Source of the DNA: Symbiodinium natans
Lineage: Eukaryota > Sar > Dinophyceae > Suessiales > Symbiodiniaceae
Direction: 5' to 3'
Length of the DNA stretch: 64,000 nt
NCBI GenBank assembly: GCA_905221605.1
Contig: CAJNDS010002811.1
Location: 62,001 to 126,000 of the forward strand
The position numbers were made by a program, and so were the translations under genes. Under the pieces are notes generated by a model. It did no database searches and was not told the DNA's origin. It worked only from the letters and a program-made list of their open reading frames with translations. Below, one piece after another: positions 46,268 through 58,467 of this stretch (positions are counted from its first letter, which is position 1; the number at the start of each line of letters is the position of its first letter).

Positions 46268-49200
46268 ATGGAATCTGACGCCGCTCGCGACGATGCCGCA
46301 GCTGCACTTCAAGCGGCTGCTGGTGGAGCGGTGCGCCCAGCACACGGCGGGTAATTTCTGCACGTTGCGGATTGCGGAGAACCTAACTTAATTTTTCATC
46401 ACCTTACAGGGCTGTACAGAAGTTGTTGCTTTGCCCCGAGTCGAGGTTCAAAAAAGTTCAGTCCGCCATCTCTGCGGGTGAAGCACCTGGCCTTGTTCGC
46501 TGCGAGCCGGTGGACGGTAACATGCTGGACCCTTCTGTCCTCGGGTGTCAAAGTGTCGTGACGGTTCGTGGATGTCAAGCAGTGCATGTTAAGTCGGCGA
46601 GGACTGGGATGTTGACATGGTCTTCCCTCCAGAGTCTGCCTTGCAGAAGAGCCTCGACAGCCTGGCAGCATCTTGCCATCTTCTGATACCTTTTGCCTTT
46701 TGCCAGTCAACATGTCGTTGTGCTCGCATCATGTCGTGATGTGCTTTTCGCGAAACGCTCTTGGGTTGCCATTGTTCGCGCGTCATGACGTCATGCGTGC
46801 TGCATCACCTTCAAAGAAAGGACAGCATGTTTGACCCGGAGATGAAGAAGCTGACTCTTGGCGTCCGCTTTCCGGCGGAATACCCTCTGAGCCCTCCGGA
46901 AGTTTGGCTGCGGCGCCCCAGGATGCGTCACTCTGCAGAGCATGCAGGACCCCTGGAAATGAAAGCCACACTCTTCACGCTCTTCAGTTGTCAGCTTCCC
47001 GCATCTCAGTCGCTGCCCGAGGAGCAGTGACTTTTGGTGGCAGAGTTTGCAGAGCCTTGTTTTGCATTAATTGGAACCCGGATGTCCTTGGACAATCAGC
47101 CGAATCAGCCGCCCTCGAACGCGGCCAGTGACAAGCTAGTGAAGCTCTACACCGAGGTATGGCGTTGGCGTCTCCGGGTTGGAATCCGGTCACGGCGATG
47201 CTTGTGGTGTTGCAGGATGTGAGGCGGCGAAAGATGAGAATTCAAGTCGGTTCAAGACTACTGACACCCTAGACTCCTCGACTCAGCTTCTCAACTCCAA
47301 AATTTCCCAACTCCTCAACTCCGAAACTCCTCCACTCCCCAACTGGTGGGCAAACGGATGTTGAGCCCTTTTCGGCCATCGAAGTGTGGAGTCCACAGTT
47401 TTTATCATGCAGCGCCTCGGCGTTTTCCACTTGTTGAGCCCCTGCGAGGCAGTCTTTACTTGACTCGGGAATTCAAGCCTACACAACAGTCGCCATCAAG
47501 AAGGACCTGTGATGGCAATGGGTTTCTGTCATGGGAGTAGCAGCAGCCTGCAGAAAAACTTTGTTTCGAGCGCAACATTGGTGAATGCGTTGTCGAATGC
47601 ATCCGGCGGGCGCCCGGGACCCGCCCACCGAACCTTCCCCGAAACCCGCCCTTCCCCCCCCCCCCCCCCCCAGCCGAACTCCCCGGAACCCGGCCCGGAC
47701 GGATAAGAGCCCGCCCCTAATCTGCCCCAATTCTTAAATTTGACCGAAGAGCTCACGCTGTTGGGAAAAATCATGACAGAGATGAAGTTCTGATTTTTCG
47801 CTGTGGGCTCACGCATCCCTGCACTATCTTGTGCGTCGATTCCGTTTGGTGCCGTGGTTGAGTCCATAAAGCCTTCAATTCATCTGCGCTAGAACTGAAG
47901 ACTTTATCTCGCTTGGCCTGCACGCGCTTGTCCTAAAATTGCATCCATGGCTCACAGCTTGCATTTCTTGCATCTGTTCGGCATCATGCAGGAGTACCCG
48001 CAGGCTGCAGTTCAACTCGTCCGTGGCTGGACTTAGTTGAAACATGCAGAGATCTGCACAGGGTGGCCTTGCATGAAGAATGCTGGTTCGGTGCGGCATC
48101 CAACATTGGGTTGATCCAATCTGATGGTCTGAATTGCGGTGCATTATGGACACGTGGTTGTGGATGCTTGCAGCTCGGTTGGGCCCTTGCGCACTCCATC
48201 CCCGTAGCTGCACCTGACTCCTGTTGGCTTCAGCTTTCTGTTTGATGGACTGAACAGAACTGGCGCACTTGCTGGTCAGCATGTTTTCTACACGCCTTGC
48301 ACAAGAAATTGCGCGTTGCGGGGGGGTAGCTGAAGCACTTACTTGTGCCTGGGCCAGTAGGTGCATTCCTTGTAAGGCTTGCAGTCGGAGCTCTTCCCAA
48401 CGGTGAATGGTTTCTGCAAAGATGGCATGACCGTGCTTTCTGCGAAAGAAGCCGCGCCATTCTTGGGCGACCTTTCCAGGCATTCTGCTCCTCCAGCGCA
48501 TGCTAGCAACAAGTGCATGTGCAACAACGGAGGCTGGAGGCCACTGACAAGATCGGGCTCCCATTCTCCTATGCCAACGAGATCTATTCACGGGAGGACT
48601 TACGCCTCCCATTGACCTTCGAAGTGACCACGCGTGTCGGCAGAAAGACGCACTGCCGCAACCTGAGATCAAAAAGAACGTCGGGGTGCAGCACCTCGCT
48701 TTACCATGCAATGCTACAGTTGAGGTGCAATCTTCGAGTTCGTCAACGGTTTGCCTGAGATGCATGTTCTCATGCCCAAATGGGTCATGGACGACCTTGG
48801 CATTGATGAGCCATCTGGCTGCAGGAGCAAGTTCCCCACAACTGCGGTGCATTGATGCACTTTGGTTTTAGGCGTGAGGCGGTCCGTGTTCGGGGAGTAG
48901 AGCTGGACCTGATCACTTCCGCAGCTCGGCGATCCTCAGAGAGCGGCTTGGAGGGTCGTTCATGACATCTGGGATCTTGAAGGCTTAAGGTTCCACGGCC
49001 TTGCGAGAAGAAGTGTCACAATGTTGAACATGTGTCGAATCACTAGAAATCACGTGCATGGACAATGGCGTGCAAGGTGAAAGTTCAACCGCACGGTGTC
49101 GACTTCTATGAGGCCGTGCGACAGAGCGGTTGTGAGATCCAGTCGCTGCTGACGAATTCGCTCTCCCGATTCAGTGCCCTCACAGAGGACTCATGCAACA

Positions 49201-52200
49201 GTTCCTACTGTAATGCTTTGGGAGCCAATGTGAGCTAATGCCGATGTTGCCTGTGGAAGCGCGGATGTCTTAAGAGCATGCAGGACACCGCTGTCCCAAT
49301 AGATGTTGACGGCAAGCACCACGGTGGCAAATTGAGGCCCTTAAGATTCGGACCACAGACAGGTTGGTCGCCCTGTCAGGATACATTCCTGGTAACATGT
49401 GCATTGGGTCTGTTGGAGTCGGGCAAGGTTTTTCAACGTGCAAATTGTCACCGTGGCCCCTCGTGGTGCTGTGAGAATCATTGCTGCCTGACAAAACTGA
49501 CAAAACCGCTGTCCGGCAGTTGTAACTGGCTGTTGAGCGGGCCGGAAGCGCATGGAAACGTGGACCTGCGCAAGTCTTCTAAGGACACCGATGTCCAACA
49601 TCACTTTGAGTTCAAGGTGAGGCATGTTTCGATGCACGCTCCGATGCATGCTTTGGGCCATGATTTTGTGATGCTGTAGTTGACGAAATCTTGCAAAAGA
49701 AAACCTCGGCCTTTCGCTATTCTGATTTGCGCTCGCTCGCATACAGCATTGACCCTGCAATGGCAGCACTTCAGCATGCTTCAGGTAGACTTCGTGCCAG
49801 CCCCGGATCTTGAGGACGAAGCCGCAAAGCAGGACAGTATCACAAGCTAGGTTGATGGCCCAGATGGATTTCCAGCTTTCTTCTTCACATGAAGCGCTTA
49901 TGCTGAGCTGCCAGCGATCGAGCTTTGTGTGCTGATGAGGAGTACCAGCGACGTGTGATCGAAGATCTGAAGCTGAAGCGTGACCAGTCCTCCATCAAGA
50001 AGCAGGAGAGAATCTGATCGCAGGCAGCTCAAGAGGCCGCCCCAGCAACGATCAGGAGCTGGCAGACAGGCGCCAGGCAGCGCGACAGCGCCGTTTTGTG
50101 GCACTGCGCGCGGAGGTGGCCAAAGTGGCAGGAGCAGGCGGCGGCTGTGCTTCCTTTCCATTTTCAGGTAACCTCGAAAGTCCAAGCCCTCAAGCTCCAT
50201 TTTTGGTAATGTGAAACAAGCAATGAGTCCACGTCCCCATCATCCAGGAAGCTCAAGTGACTCAAGGGATCACCTTGCCGGGCTCGTGGCCTAGAAGAAC
50301 CTGTGTATCCCCCACTCGAAAGAAACAGCAATGAAGCAGAGCATTGTGCAGTTGAAATCGGAGCATGGCCCGGGCAAGTCTTGGAACAGTAAAGGGAGCC
50401 CTTGCAGGCCATACGAGTGCCTGTCGTTGACCCTGGTAATTCTCGGCCAGTGACAAATTGGGCCGCATGTGACGTTCTTGTCGCTTGATTTCCTTCACGG
50501 GCAATCTCATGCACGGCTCCCCAAAGGTCAAGGCTTGCAAAGGTTGCGACCTCAAGAAGCCCCCCCCTTCCCCTTGGTCTCAAAGTTCGTGGAGTACATG
50601 ACCCTGAACAACTGCAGTAGACTCAGTAGAATAAATAGAATAAACATATTTAGTCAGGTGGATTCCTCCTTGGTCATGTCTGGAAGCAGCAAACATGATT
50701 ACCACGTCGTGTCCTTCTGCCGGTCTTCCTTGGACAGGTGCCAGCGGAAGCATCGAAGTCGCGCTGCGCCTGCCTGATGGCTCGCAGATCAAAGGCTGGA
50801 GTCTTGTTATACCTACTTCTGATCTCATATGCGGGCCTTGGCCTTGGCATACTTGTTTTTCTGGCAAGGTGCCTATGCGGAAGGGGCCCCGATTGCATGT
50901 CTCACCCTCGCTGCCCTGGACAGTGATTGGGCGAAGTCGGCATTGCCGTGGGGCATATATCTTCGCATGGCCTTTCCCAAGAAGGCTTCCGCAGTTGTGC
51001 TAGCCACAGTCTAAACAGAAGTGTGTCGATTGCGAAGGTTCTGAAGGATGGGGACATGATAACCAAGGAGCTCCACAGAAGCATGCTGAGCGTCCAGGAG
51101 CTGTGATGACGAGAGTGCTGAGATGTGCTGAGCAATTGTTCGAGTCTGAGCAGAGCACGCTGGCAGGAGGAAGAGGCGCCCGAGGATGAGGAGCTGCTGA
51201 CCGCTTTGTCAGACGCACGGCCAAACTGAAAGCATATTTCAATCGTGCAGTGCATGTGAGTAATTGCTGAGTTGTAATATCACACTGGGCCGTGGGACGC
51301 GCGCAGCGTCTCAGGAAGGACCGGTGCCATCAGGGAAGGAAGAGCCCGAGGCTCCCAGCCTCCCAACTGCTGCACCTTTTGCCATGACACATCACAACCA
51401 TTATCATCCCTGTTTGCATTCAGAGGCCCTGTCACCGCTCCCCATGCCCGAGCTAGATGAAGCAGAGCTCATGGAAAGGAGAAGAAGTGAAGCACGGTCA
51501 AAAGAGTGCATTGACACATTGCAACCATTTGCAACCCCATCCCCTCAACTCTCCCAGCTCACAGAGAGCTCCCAACGCAAATCCCCGCAGGACGCAGAGG
51601 GCCTTCGAGGTGCAGCGCCTGGTGCGATCCGGGCTGAGCCAGCAAGAGGCATTTTGTGTCTCCCAAACTTTTTTTCTCGTTGCTTGCAAGTGCTTTCAAT
51701 GCTTTCCGCTTGAAATATTCGGCCTGAAGGCAGAGGAGAGATTTGCGAATGGTGAGCTTTTGCCACCCACTGCCGCCTCCAGGCCCCTGGCAAGGGCTGT
51801 GCTTGCGTCCTGCACGAAGCCGACAATAGCAGAAGCGCTGCTCTTCAGCCTGTTGCGTTTGTTCTTTGGTTTGCTTCGAGGCACCCGGGACCTGCGCCTC
51901 CCCTCGCGGCCGCTGTCGCGCCCGCTCCGCCCCGCCTCGAGCGGACGCCCCTTGCTTGCAGCACTTGCAGCCTTAGTGGTCCCACCCATCCCCCGCCCTT
52001 CGTTCCTTAGTCGTAAACGGAATTGGAAAGTTTAGAAAAAGATAGATAAAGCCAGGGCAATCTGAGTCGGTCGCAGTTCTTACTGTAGAGGGGTTGAGTG
52101 TCATAGGCTCACTACGTCATTGCTTCGGCAGGTCCTTCCGAAAAGAAATTAGCAGTGGGGAATGTCGGCCCTGTGGCACAGGAGGTCTCAGGGCTCATTT

Positions 52201-52487
52201 CCTTCCTGGTCTCCGAAGATCGTCAATGAAGAGAGGTTCGGGGGCCCAGTGCTTGAATCTGGCCCAGGCTGTCGGAGGAAGAGGAACGGCAACGGAAGAT
52301 CGAGGAGGGGCTTGCGTGCCAGAGGGTCCCCGTTTCCCAAGTGACGGCTCAAGCCTTGCTCTGACTCTGTGAGGCGGTCGTGAGCTTCACAGGGGTGGAT
52401 GCAGCTGTGGCACAGGTCGCGCTGGAGGATGCTGACTGGATAGCTGATCGGGCAATCAATACGTTGCTTGATAACCTCGCCGCTTGA
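46268..52487 (+). CDS. E2-UFD1-UBX-UBA-like fusion protein, copy 2
   Basis: Tandem paralogue of the gene at 39660-44881. Exons: ~46268-46350, 46410-46527, 46602-46664, 46821-46926, 47022-47051, 47157-47223, 47449-47503, 47992-~48035, ~48385-48479, 48533-48657, 48725-48809, 48872-48920, 49077-49187, 49284-49315, 49428-49482, 49584-49616, 49785-49832, 49940-~49999, 50056-50115, 50738-50794, 50869-50990, 51038-51097, 51177-~51223, ~51424-51475, ~51592-51655, 52374-52487 (stop). It adds a 5' exon not located in copy 1 (MESDAARDDAAAALQAAAGG). E2 marks: DWDVDMVFPPESALQKSL, LTLGVRFPAEYPLSPPEV, TFGGRVC, SLLDSGIQAYTTVAIKK. UFD1 marks: DKIGLPFSYANEIYS, LPEMHVLMPKWVMDDL, VKVQPHGVDFYEAV, VAPRGAVRII. UBX: LRLPDGSQIKG ... 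WGIYLRMAFPKKA. UBA-like end: FTGVDAAVAQVALEDADW. Many exons have exactly the same length as in copy 1 (106, 30, 85, 111, 33, 48, 60 nt). No disabling change was seen in the resolved exons. Possible starts lie at 46202 and 46268. Confidence 0.8.
47656..47671. repeat. Poly(C) tract in an intron of fusion copy 2
   Basis: A run of about 16 C inside the long intron 47504-47991, which is otherwise C/G-rich near 47600-47700. Confidence 0.9.
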
Positions 52488-52949
52488 GTTAGCGATTGCA
52501 CAGGATGGTCAGGGCCTTGCAAAAACTGTGAGGCATTCCTGGACAATCCTTGGCCTGTCTCACGCATCGATTTCAGCTCCATGCGCAAAGTTTCGAGAAA
52601 AACGCCGAGGAAAGCGGCAGCACACAAAGTGCAGGGGAAGCCTGTGGCCCTGAGCTATGCCAGCTATGCCAGGCCTCTCTGCAGTTCTTTGCGAAGCCGA
52701 GCGGCGAAGAGATATGAGTACCTCACTAAGAGGCCAAGCCTCTGTGCACACAAGGGGTGGTGTGGCACGGCGAGGTGCCTGCGCGTGGCTGCTTCGAAGC
52801 ACGCGAGCACTGGCAGAATCCCCTGGGCTCCAGGATGTGGTGAAAGGCGATGGGGCGTTCCTATAACGTTCGCAGTCGGAATGTAGCCGAAGCCTGCTGA
52901 AAAGGTTTGTCGGCTGGGTTGCTGGCCACTGCTGGGCATGCCTCTGCTG

Positions 52950-54290
52950 CACTGGAAGCGCTGTGGCCGCCTCAGCTCTTGCCCAACTGAAGAAAGCTTG
53001 TGAAAACCTGGCTGCTCAGGGGCCACTGCCGAAAAGATGCCTTGGCTTGGGTCCCGTTATCGTTGCTGGAGTTACAGAAAGCGCAGCGCTGCGCAAATCA
53101 ACTTTGCACACGGCAGCAAGGGAGTGTACTGTGAGTATTTGTTGCGTTGTTTGCTGTGCGGTGTGTGTGTGTGTGTGTGTGCGCGCCTGGTTCCCAGGGC
53201 TGCAAGCATTGGTAGTTCCGGGTACTTGCCGTTGCAGACCTTCCCGCCAAGACTTGCAGAGAGGTCTGGGTTCATAGGCTGCACAGGTTGATTTCGAACC
53301 CTTGCAGGAACATTTTAAAAACAATTAGACAAGCACGCTGCTGGCTGCTGGTTGCACAGTACTGGCGTTCAAAACCTCAATGATTTCAGCCGGCTCTCTT
53401 GATGTTGCCTTTGAAATTTCTTGTTGCATTTGCAACCGTCCGTGCTTTTACGCTGGTTTGCAAATACTTTTCACATCAGTCCACATGTTTTCCATTGGCA
53501 ACGCCAAGGTGCGTGCAATCCTGGTGGCTTGCGGGGGTGACCTTTCCATGTCTGCAGCAGAAGACCCACATGTCGGCACTGAACCGTTGACAAGTGGGTG
53601 GTCGCCCAAGCAGGAAGAGGACCATGTGGAATGGTTGCTGTTGCTTGTGACCCATTCTTAGGCCGAAACCGACCTTGGCCATGCAATATGTCCTTCAGAA
53701 CGCACCAGCTGGTCAGGCTGATCAGGTCTGTCCGAATCACTTCTTGTTGTTTTGCAGAAGACTAGTGCGGCACCTCTGGGCCCTCTTGGCAGCCAGGTCC
53801 TCGCGGGCTTGGAATCATTTGCCCTGCGGGTGCCAGACCTCGGACGTAAGAGCATTATTGATCGCATCTTTGCGGAAAGAGACCTGCACAAGTCTTGCGG
53901 CGCAGTCGTTTCCGTGTGTGCGGCTTGACAATGTTCGAGACACAAAGCAGGCAAAGTACTTAGCCAACCCAGCAAGACTACATGAAATCATGAAACTCAG
54001 AAAGTCAACAACTTGCGAAAGCCTGAGAAGAGCGTCATGGTCATGTGGGCTCCAATGCGGCTCAACATTCTTCTGGTGGTGGCTCCTTGACTATTTCCTC
54101 ACAAGAGCTTGGTCGAGAGTGTTTGCTCATCATCCGTCGGCAGCTTTCCTGTTGGTTTTGGAGGTTCTATGTCGACATGTTTGGCACGGAGTCAGCGGAA
54201 GCACGAAGATGATTCGTTCTCCCAGCAGCAATGAGGAACTGTACGAAGCCCTTTTGGATGATGGTTCGCGAGCAAACGCTGTCTAGGTCA
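52950..54290 (+). CDS. Unrecognised exons
   Basis: Coding-like stretches occur at 52958-53130 (ALAQLKKACENLAAQGPLPK, then GLGPVIVAGVTES), 53757-53925 (GSQVLAGLESFALRVPDLGR, IIDRIFAERDLHKS, ending at a stop) and 54000-54090 (NNLRKPEKSVMVMWAPMRLN). A (GT)n run lies at 53161-53182. No family was recognised. Confidence 0.35.
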
Positions 54291-54379
54291 GGAGGATGCG
54301 CTTCCTGGCCGGCCACAACCTTTGGAGGTGTGTCGCCCATGTGACATGCCTTTCGCTGCACCCATCATGTCCGTTGAAG

Positions 54380-55851
54380 CACCTTCGAGGTGAGCGCCAC
54401 GCACTATGTGCTGGGAACGCCGATGAAAGGTCCGTGGCCAGCAGGTGCGCAAGAAACGGTGAGACTGGTGCGAGATCTCCACAGTTTGCGACACACCGAC
54501 ACACTGGCCTTTCGAGCACTTTGTTTCGAATTCTCTCTCAGGCACGTCGAAGTTGGTGTTTGCCAACGGCGCCGAGCCGAGCATACTGACAACGCCGAAA
54601 TGTTTTGTGAGTTGTCACCCAAAGACTTCTCCCCAAAGGCTGCTTCTGGGGCAGCGAGAAGGGAATCTGGCGCTTACCAGCTGGCATCTTCTCGACAGCT
54701 GTGGGTTACGCTGCAGGCAACGACAATGGAAAAATGTTTGAAGATGTCCAACTCTCGCGCTGCGCTGGGAGGTTTTACGCCCAATCCGACCTATGAGGAG
54801 GCGTGATGCCAGTGTTTCCCAAGATTGAGCAGCATGCTTTCGTGACCATCACCGTGAAACAAAAGTTCGCGTTCGGAGCCGAGACTCTTAGACTGCATGA
54901 CCGAGGTCGTGACAGGCAGGACCGGCCATGCCGAGGCGATTGTGTCACACCTGGTCACGCCTTGCCAGCCTCCTGAACCTTGGTGGAAGAGAAGGCGGTC
55001 CAAGTCGTTTTTGACCCGGCCAAGATTGACCTTGTGGACATCCTGAGATGGTTCTGGGAGGCACTGCTATGGCTATGGTCATCTATGAGTCTCATAGCCA
55101 ATCTCACTGCGACTCTGGCAGGCTCATGATCCCACCCAGCACATGGGACAAGGCGGGTCTTGATTTTTGTGTTCTACTGAAGCTTGGAGCCGGTTTGTGC
55201 CAGGAAATGATATCGGCACACAGTATCGGAGTGGTCCGAGCCCTACTAGTAGTGTCCGCCAGACACGATCTGAGAGTTTTGAGTGCACAAAGGCCTGTAC
55301 TACTTCGATGAGGACCAAAAGGAACTCTTCCTGGCCAGCAAGAGAGCATATCAGGACACAGCCTTGATACGTCTAGCGTTGTGTAGCTTGCGATGCGTGT
55401 CGCGCAAATGCCGGCAGAATCAAGGCTGCGCTACAAGCTGCTGGAATTCATCGCGAGCTTTGCCTAATGCCCTCAGGGCTGATGAATCTTTGCAGGCGCT
55501 GTCGCTTCTGCTGAAGTTGCACTTCGCTTGTTTGGTCAGGAAGTGTCAACAGAGATTCGAGATGCATCAGATTTCTCAGATGGAGTTTTCTACTATGCGG
55601 AGGACTCGTTTGTAATCCGCCTATTTTCAAGCCACCCCATGACGCAACGTGCTTTTTGCAGGACTATCACCAGCAGCCGCTTGATTCCTTGAGGTTTAAC
55701 TGGAAAGGTGGGCAGAAGAGGTATCACAAGGTCAGGCAAGTTTGCAAGTTGGCAAAAGGGCCAGTCACTAAGGTATCTGGCCAAGCCTGGCGCACGTCCG
55801 TACTGCTCAGCGCAGCCACAGCAAGTCTCTCTTCCTCCTTTCTTTGAGTGA
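54380..55851 (+). CDS. msrA: Peptide methionine sulfoxide reductase A
   Basis: MsrA reduces methionine-S-sulfoxide in proteins and free methionine. Resolved exons: 54639-54716, 54772-54800, 54906-54935, 54995-55060, 55122-55152, 55204-55233, 55293-55370, 55496-55602, 55662-55675, 55773-55851 (stop 55849-55851). They join in frame to CFWGSEKGIWRLPAGIFS, GFTPNPTYEE, VVTGRTGHAE, VQVVFDPAKIDLVDILRWFW, HDPTQHMGQGNDIGTQYRS, LYYFDEDQKELFLASKRAYQ, EVSTEIRDAS, FYYAEDYHQQYLAKPGARP. The catalytic Cys lies in the CFWG motif; the usual Glu and His in the TGHAE and GNDIGTQYRS segments are present. Upstream exons (about 54380-54462, with YVLGTPMKGPWPAGAQET, and 54540-54600) probably encode the N-terminus, but the join to the CFWG exon is not certain. 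Donors include GC, GT and GA (55603). Confidence 0.92.
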
Positions 55852-58440
55852 TGGGCCCAGCTGCGAAGCAACGACGTGTTTCCACATGTTTCCAGCGGTC
55901 TCTGAGCACATGCCAACGGTAGCTGAGGTGGGCAACGCCATCCCTACGTGCGAAGTTCCCCGGACAAAGAGGAGAATCCTGCCTGCACCCAATGCTCATG
56001 ACATTCCAGTCAGGTTCGGGCCACGGCTCCCAGAAACCTTCTGGAAGATGCATAGCCGCGGCCTCAGTGTCATCCGGTTTATCGACGAGACGGACACCTG
56101 GATTTAGATGCGACTTGTATGATGCATGCAAAGACCTCCCGCAAAATTTCAATTTGGCGGGAGGCCCAAAACCCCACAGCGTGGTGCGATCGCTGGATTC
56201 CCCCATCGATGCTTGGACAAGAGTAGGCATTTTGAGCAGATCTCTACGGCCCTACGGCTTGCGGAGCATGTTCAAGTGTAAACAGTAGCACAGGCTTCGC
56301 GGTTGATTCCGTATGATTCCGTTGCTGTAGCACTTGTTCTACATTCTAGATCTTTGTGTGGGCACTTCCTTCCCAAGTGCAAGGAGTGGTCCCAGTTTAC
56401 AGCAAGGACCGAGCTTTAAAGCGCAACGGAAAAAAAAGTCACCCAAGTTACGAGAACTGCATACTGCGCCATTGCGCTTTGACTCGCAGCGGCGTGAGCA
56501 GTTCATCACGACACTCGTGACGTAGTGGCTGCACTTGCAGGCACATGTTATGTGAGCAAATGTAGAACTCGCGGGAAGACGTTCCCAGAAGCAGCACGAC
56601 CAACATGCCGACAAGTCAGTCCATCGCAAAGCAATGAGACACCTCACCTCATTACAGCATGGCCCCGGTCCTCGACATCAGCTCAAGTTCGTATCCCTTC
56701 ACTTACCATTCCCTTTGAATGGCTCAGCAATGCAAAGCGCCCAGCATGCCGGCAGAGTGGGAGATTCTTGGACGGGGGTAAGAGCTCCTTTCCTTTGTCA
56801 AGTGTCCTTGGCACCTGTCGCAAGCTTTCTGACATGCTTGGCCAACGATCTGGAATGCAGTTCTTGTCTTCGCTACCAGTAGTTGGCGGTTGCTGCTCGC
56901 CCAGGCATGCTTTCTTGTCGCTTATCTGCAGTTATACGCTTGCAAGTATGCCAATTGTTTCACACTGGGCGTGTCGGACTTTGTCACCCTTGATTGGCTG
57001 GAGTTGTCAGGTGCAAGGCGTCTTGTCTGAGATGCTTTCTGTCACTCTTGTGCTGTTAAGGATGTGTTGAGCTGCGAACCCCCAGCTGCGGAGGCCCGCA
57101 GGCTACCGTGAATCCACCTGCCTGCGATGCCATGATGCGATTGCAGGTCGTCTTCGCCACAGGCCTTGCAGGCTGCAGCCGAGCGGGGCAAGTATGTCGA
57201 CAGAGCTGCCGCTCCCTGCAGCCGTTGTTGTCCAGGCTTTACCCGCCCCTGGCCTCGACACATATTTCGAAATTCGATGCCACGTGTGACATGTGAGCCT
57301 GTGGCCCCAAAGTTTGTAAACTGCTGAAGCGGCTCAGTCGCTACTTATCCAAGGCATCGGCTGTGTCTCCTTGGAGGAGAAATCCTGGAGAGCCCTTCGC
57401 CCTTTCGAGCATCCGCTCGTGTGCTTGGCCGAGTTCACAGCCTCGATGCCAGTACCCCGGCTGGCAGAGGCTGGCGACAGTTCAGCTTCACAGATATGTG
57501 CGGACGTGCGCAGACGTCCGCGGTGTTTTTTCTCATGCCAGTCTGCTGCGCACTTAGGTAGCGAAGTTGCAGCATCGAAGGGGCTGCTTGGCACTGCTTG
57601 CAATCGTGCAAGAGAGAGGACAGAGCAAGTTCACGATCAAAATGTCACAGGCCAGGTTTGCCACAGCTGAAGGCTAGTTGCCGGCTGCAAAGGTCAGTGG
57701 CGTGGCTGCAGGAACTGCCGATGCCGAGTTGTCGCTCCTTCATGGCAGTCCTAGCTTGCGGAGTCAAGGTGTAACCTGGATCAAACCTGCGGTTCCCTTT
57801 GTACAAGTTGATTGTCGTGATTGTCCCACCTCATGTGTCTCGTATCCCTCAGCAAAAGGTACGTCTTGGGTGGGCAACGCCCAACCAAAGCACCCGGCTT
57901 CAAGCTTCGACATCTTGGCTTTCATGCACTCGCCTCTTTCGATTGCTTCGACGCTGATGCGCGGGTACAGGGCCCGGTCAGTACAGCTCAACTCACGTCG
58001 CCAACCCCGTACTTGCAGGATCTAGAGGATTCAGGAGATTCAAGAGGTATGTTGTCCGGTGCCAGTGTGAGAGTCAAAATCTGGCCGTGCAGAGGTTCGC
58101 AGCCAAACTAACTCTCAAAAGCGGCAGCTGCGTGCGAGCGGCACAGACTTGGAGACACTAGTCATGGCTGGCACACCAATCCTAAGTACCCCAGTCTCAT
58201 TCGTCAACTGCGTTTGAGGTCCACCTCGTCCCACATGCCAAAAAAGGCACTTCCCAAACTACTTTGCTTGAGAAGCTCGAAGCTTGTTCTTTTGTGCCGC
58301 CGGGTTTGTTGATGCCCAGGCCTTTCGTCGCACGTAGTGAGGTGCGTTAACGTGTTCAGATGGCTGTGCAAATCCGCAAACATGAGAGAGAGAGAGAGAG
58401 AGAGAGTCAGAGAGCCCATATCCGGCATGTCCTCAGTTTT
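55852..58440 (+). CDS. Unrecognised exons after msrA
   Basis: Coding-like stretches are 55900-56080 (MPTVAEVGNAIPTCEVPRTK, then RFGPRLPETFWKMH), 56130-56220 (LPQNFNLAGGPKPHSVVRSL), 56395-56525 (PKLRELHTAPLRFDSQRREQ, stop), 57150-57230, 57371-57490 (EEKSWRALRPFEHPLVCLAE) and 57690-57800. The ATG at about 55911 could be the start of the gene that follows msrA by some 60 bp. Its family is unknown. Some of the last pieces may be 5' exons of the kelch gene. Confidence 0.35.
58385..58407. repeat. (GA)n simple repeat
   Basis: A short GA run just upstream of the first clear kelch exon. Confidence 0.85.
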
Positions 58441-58467
58441 GTCCGTATGCCGTATGCCCCCTCCGAG

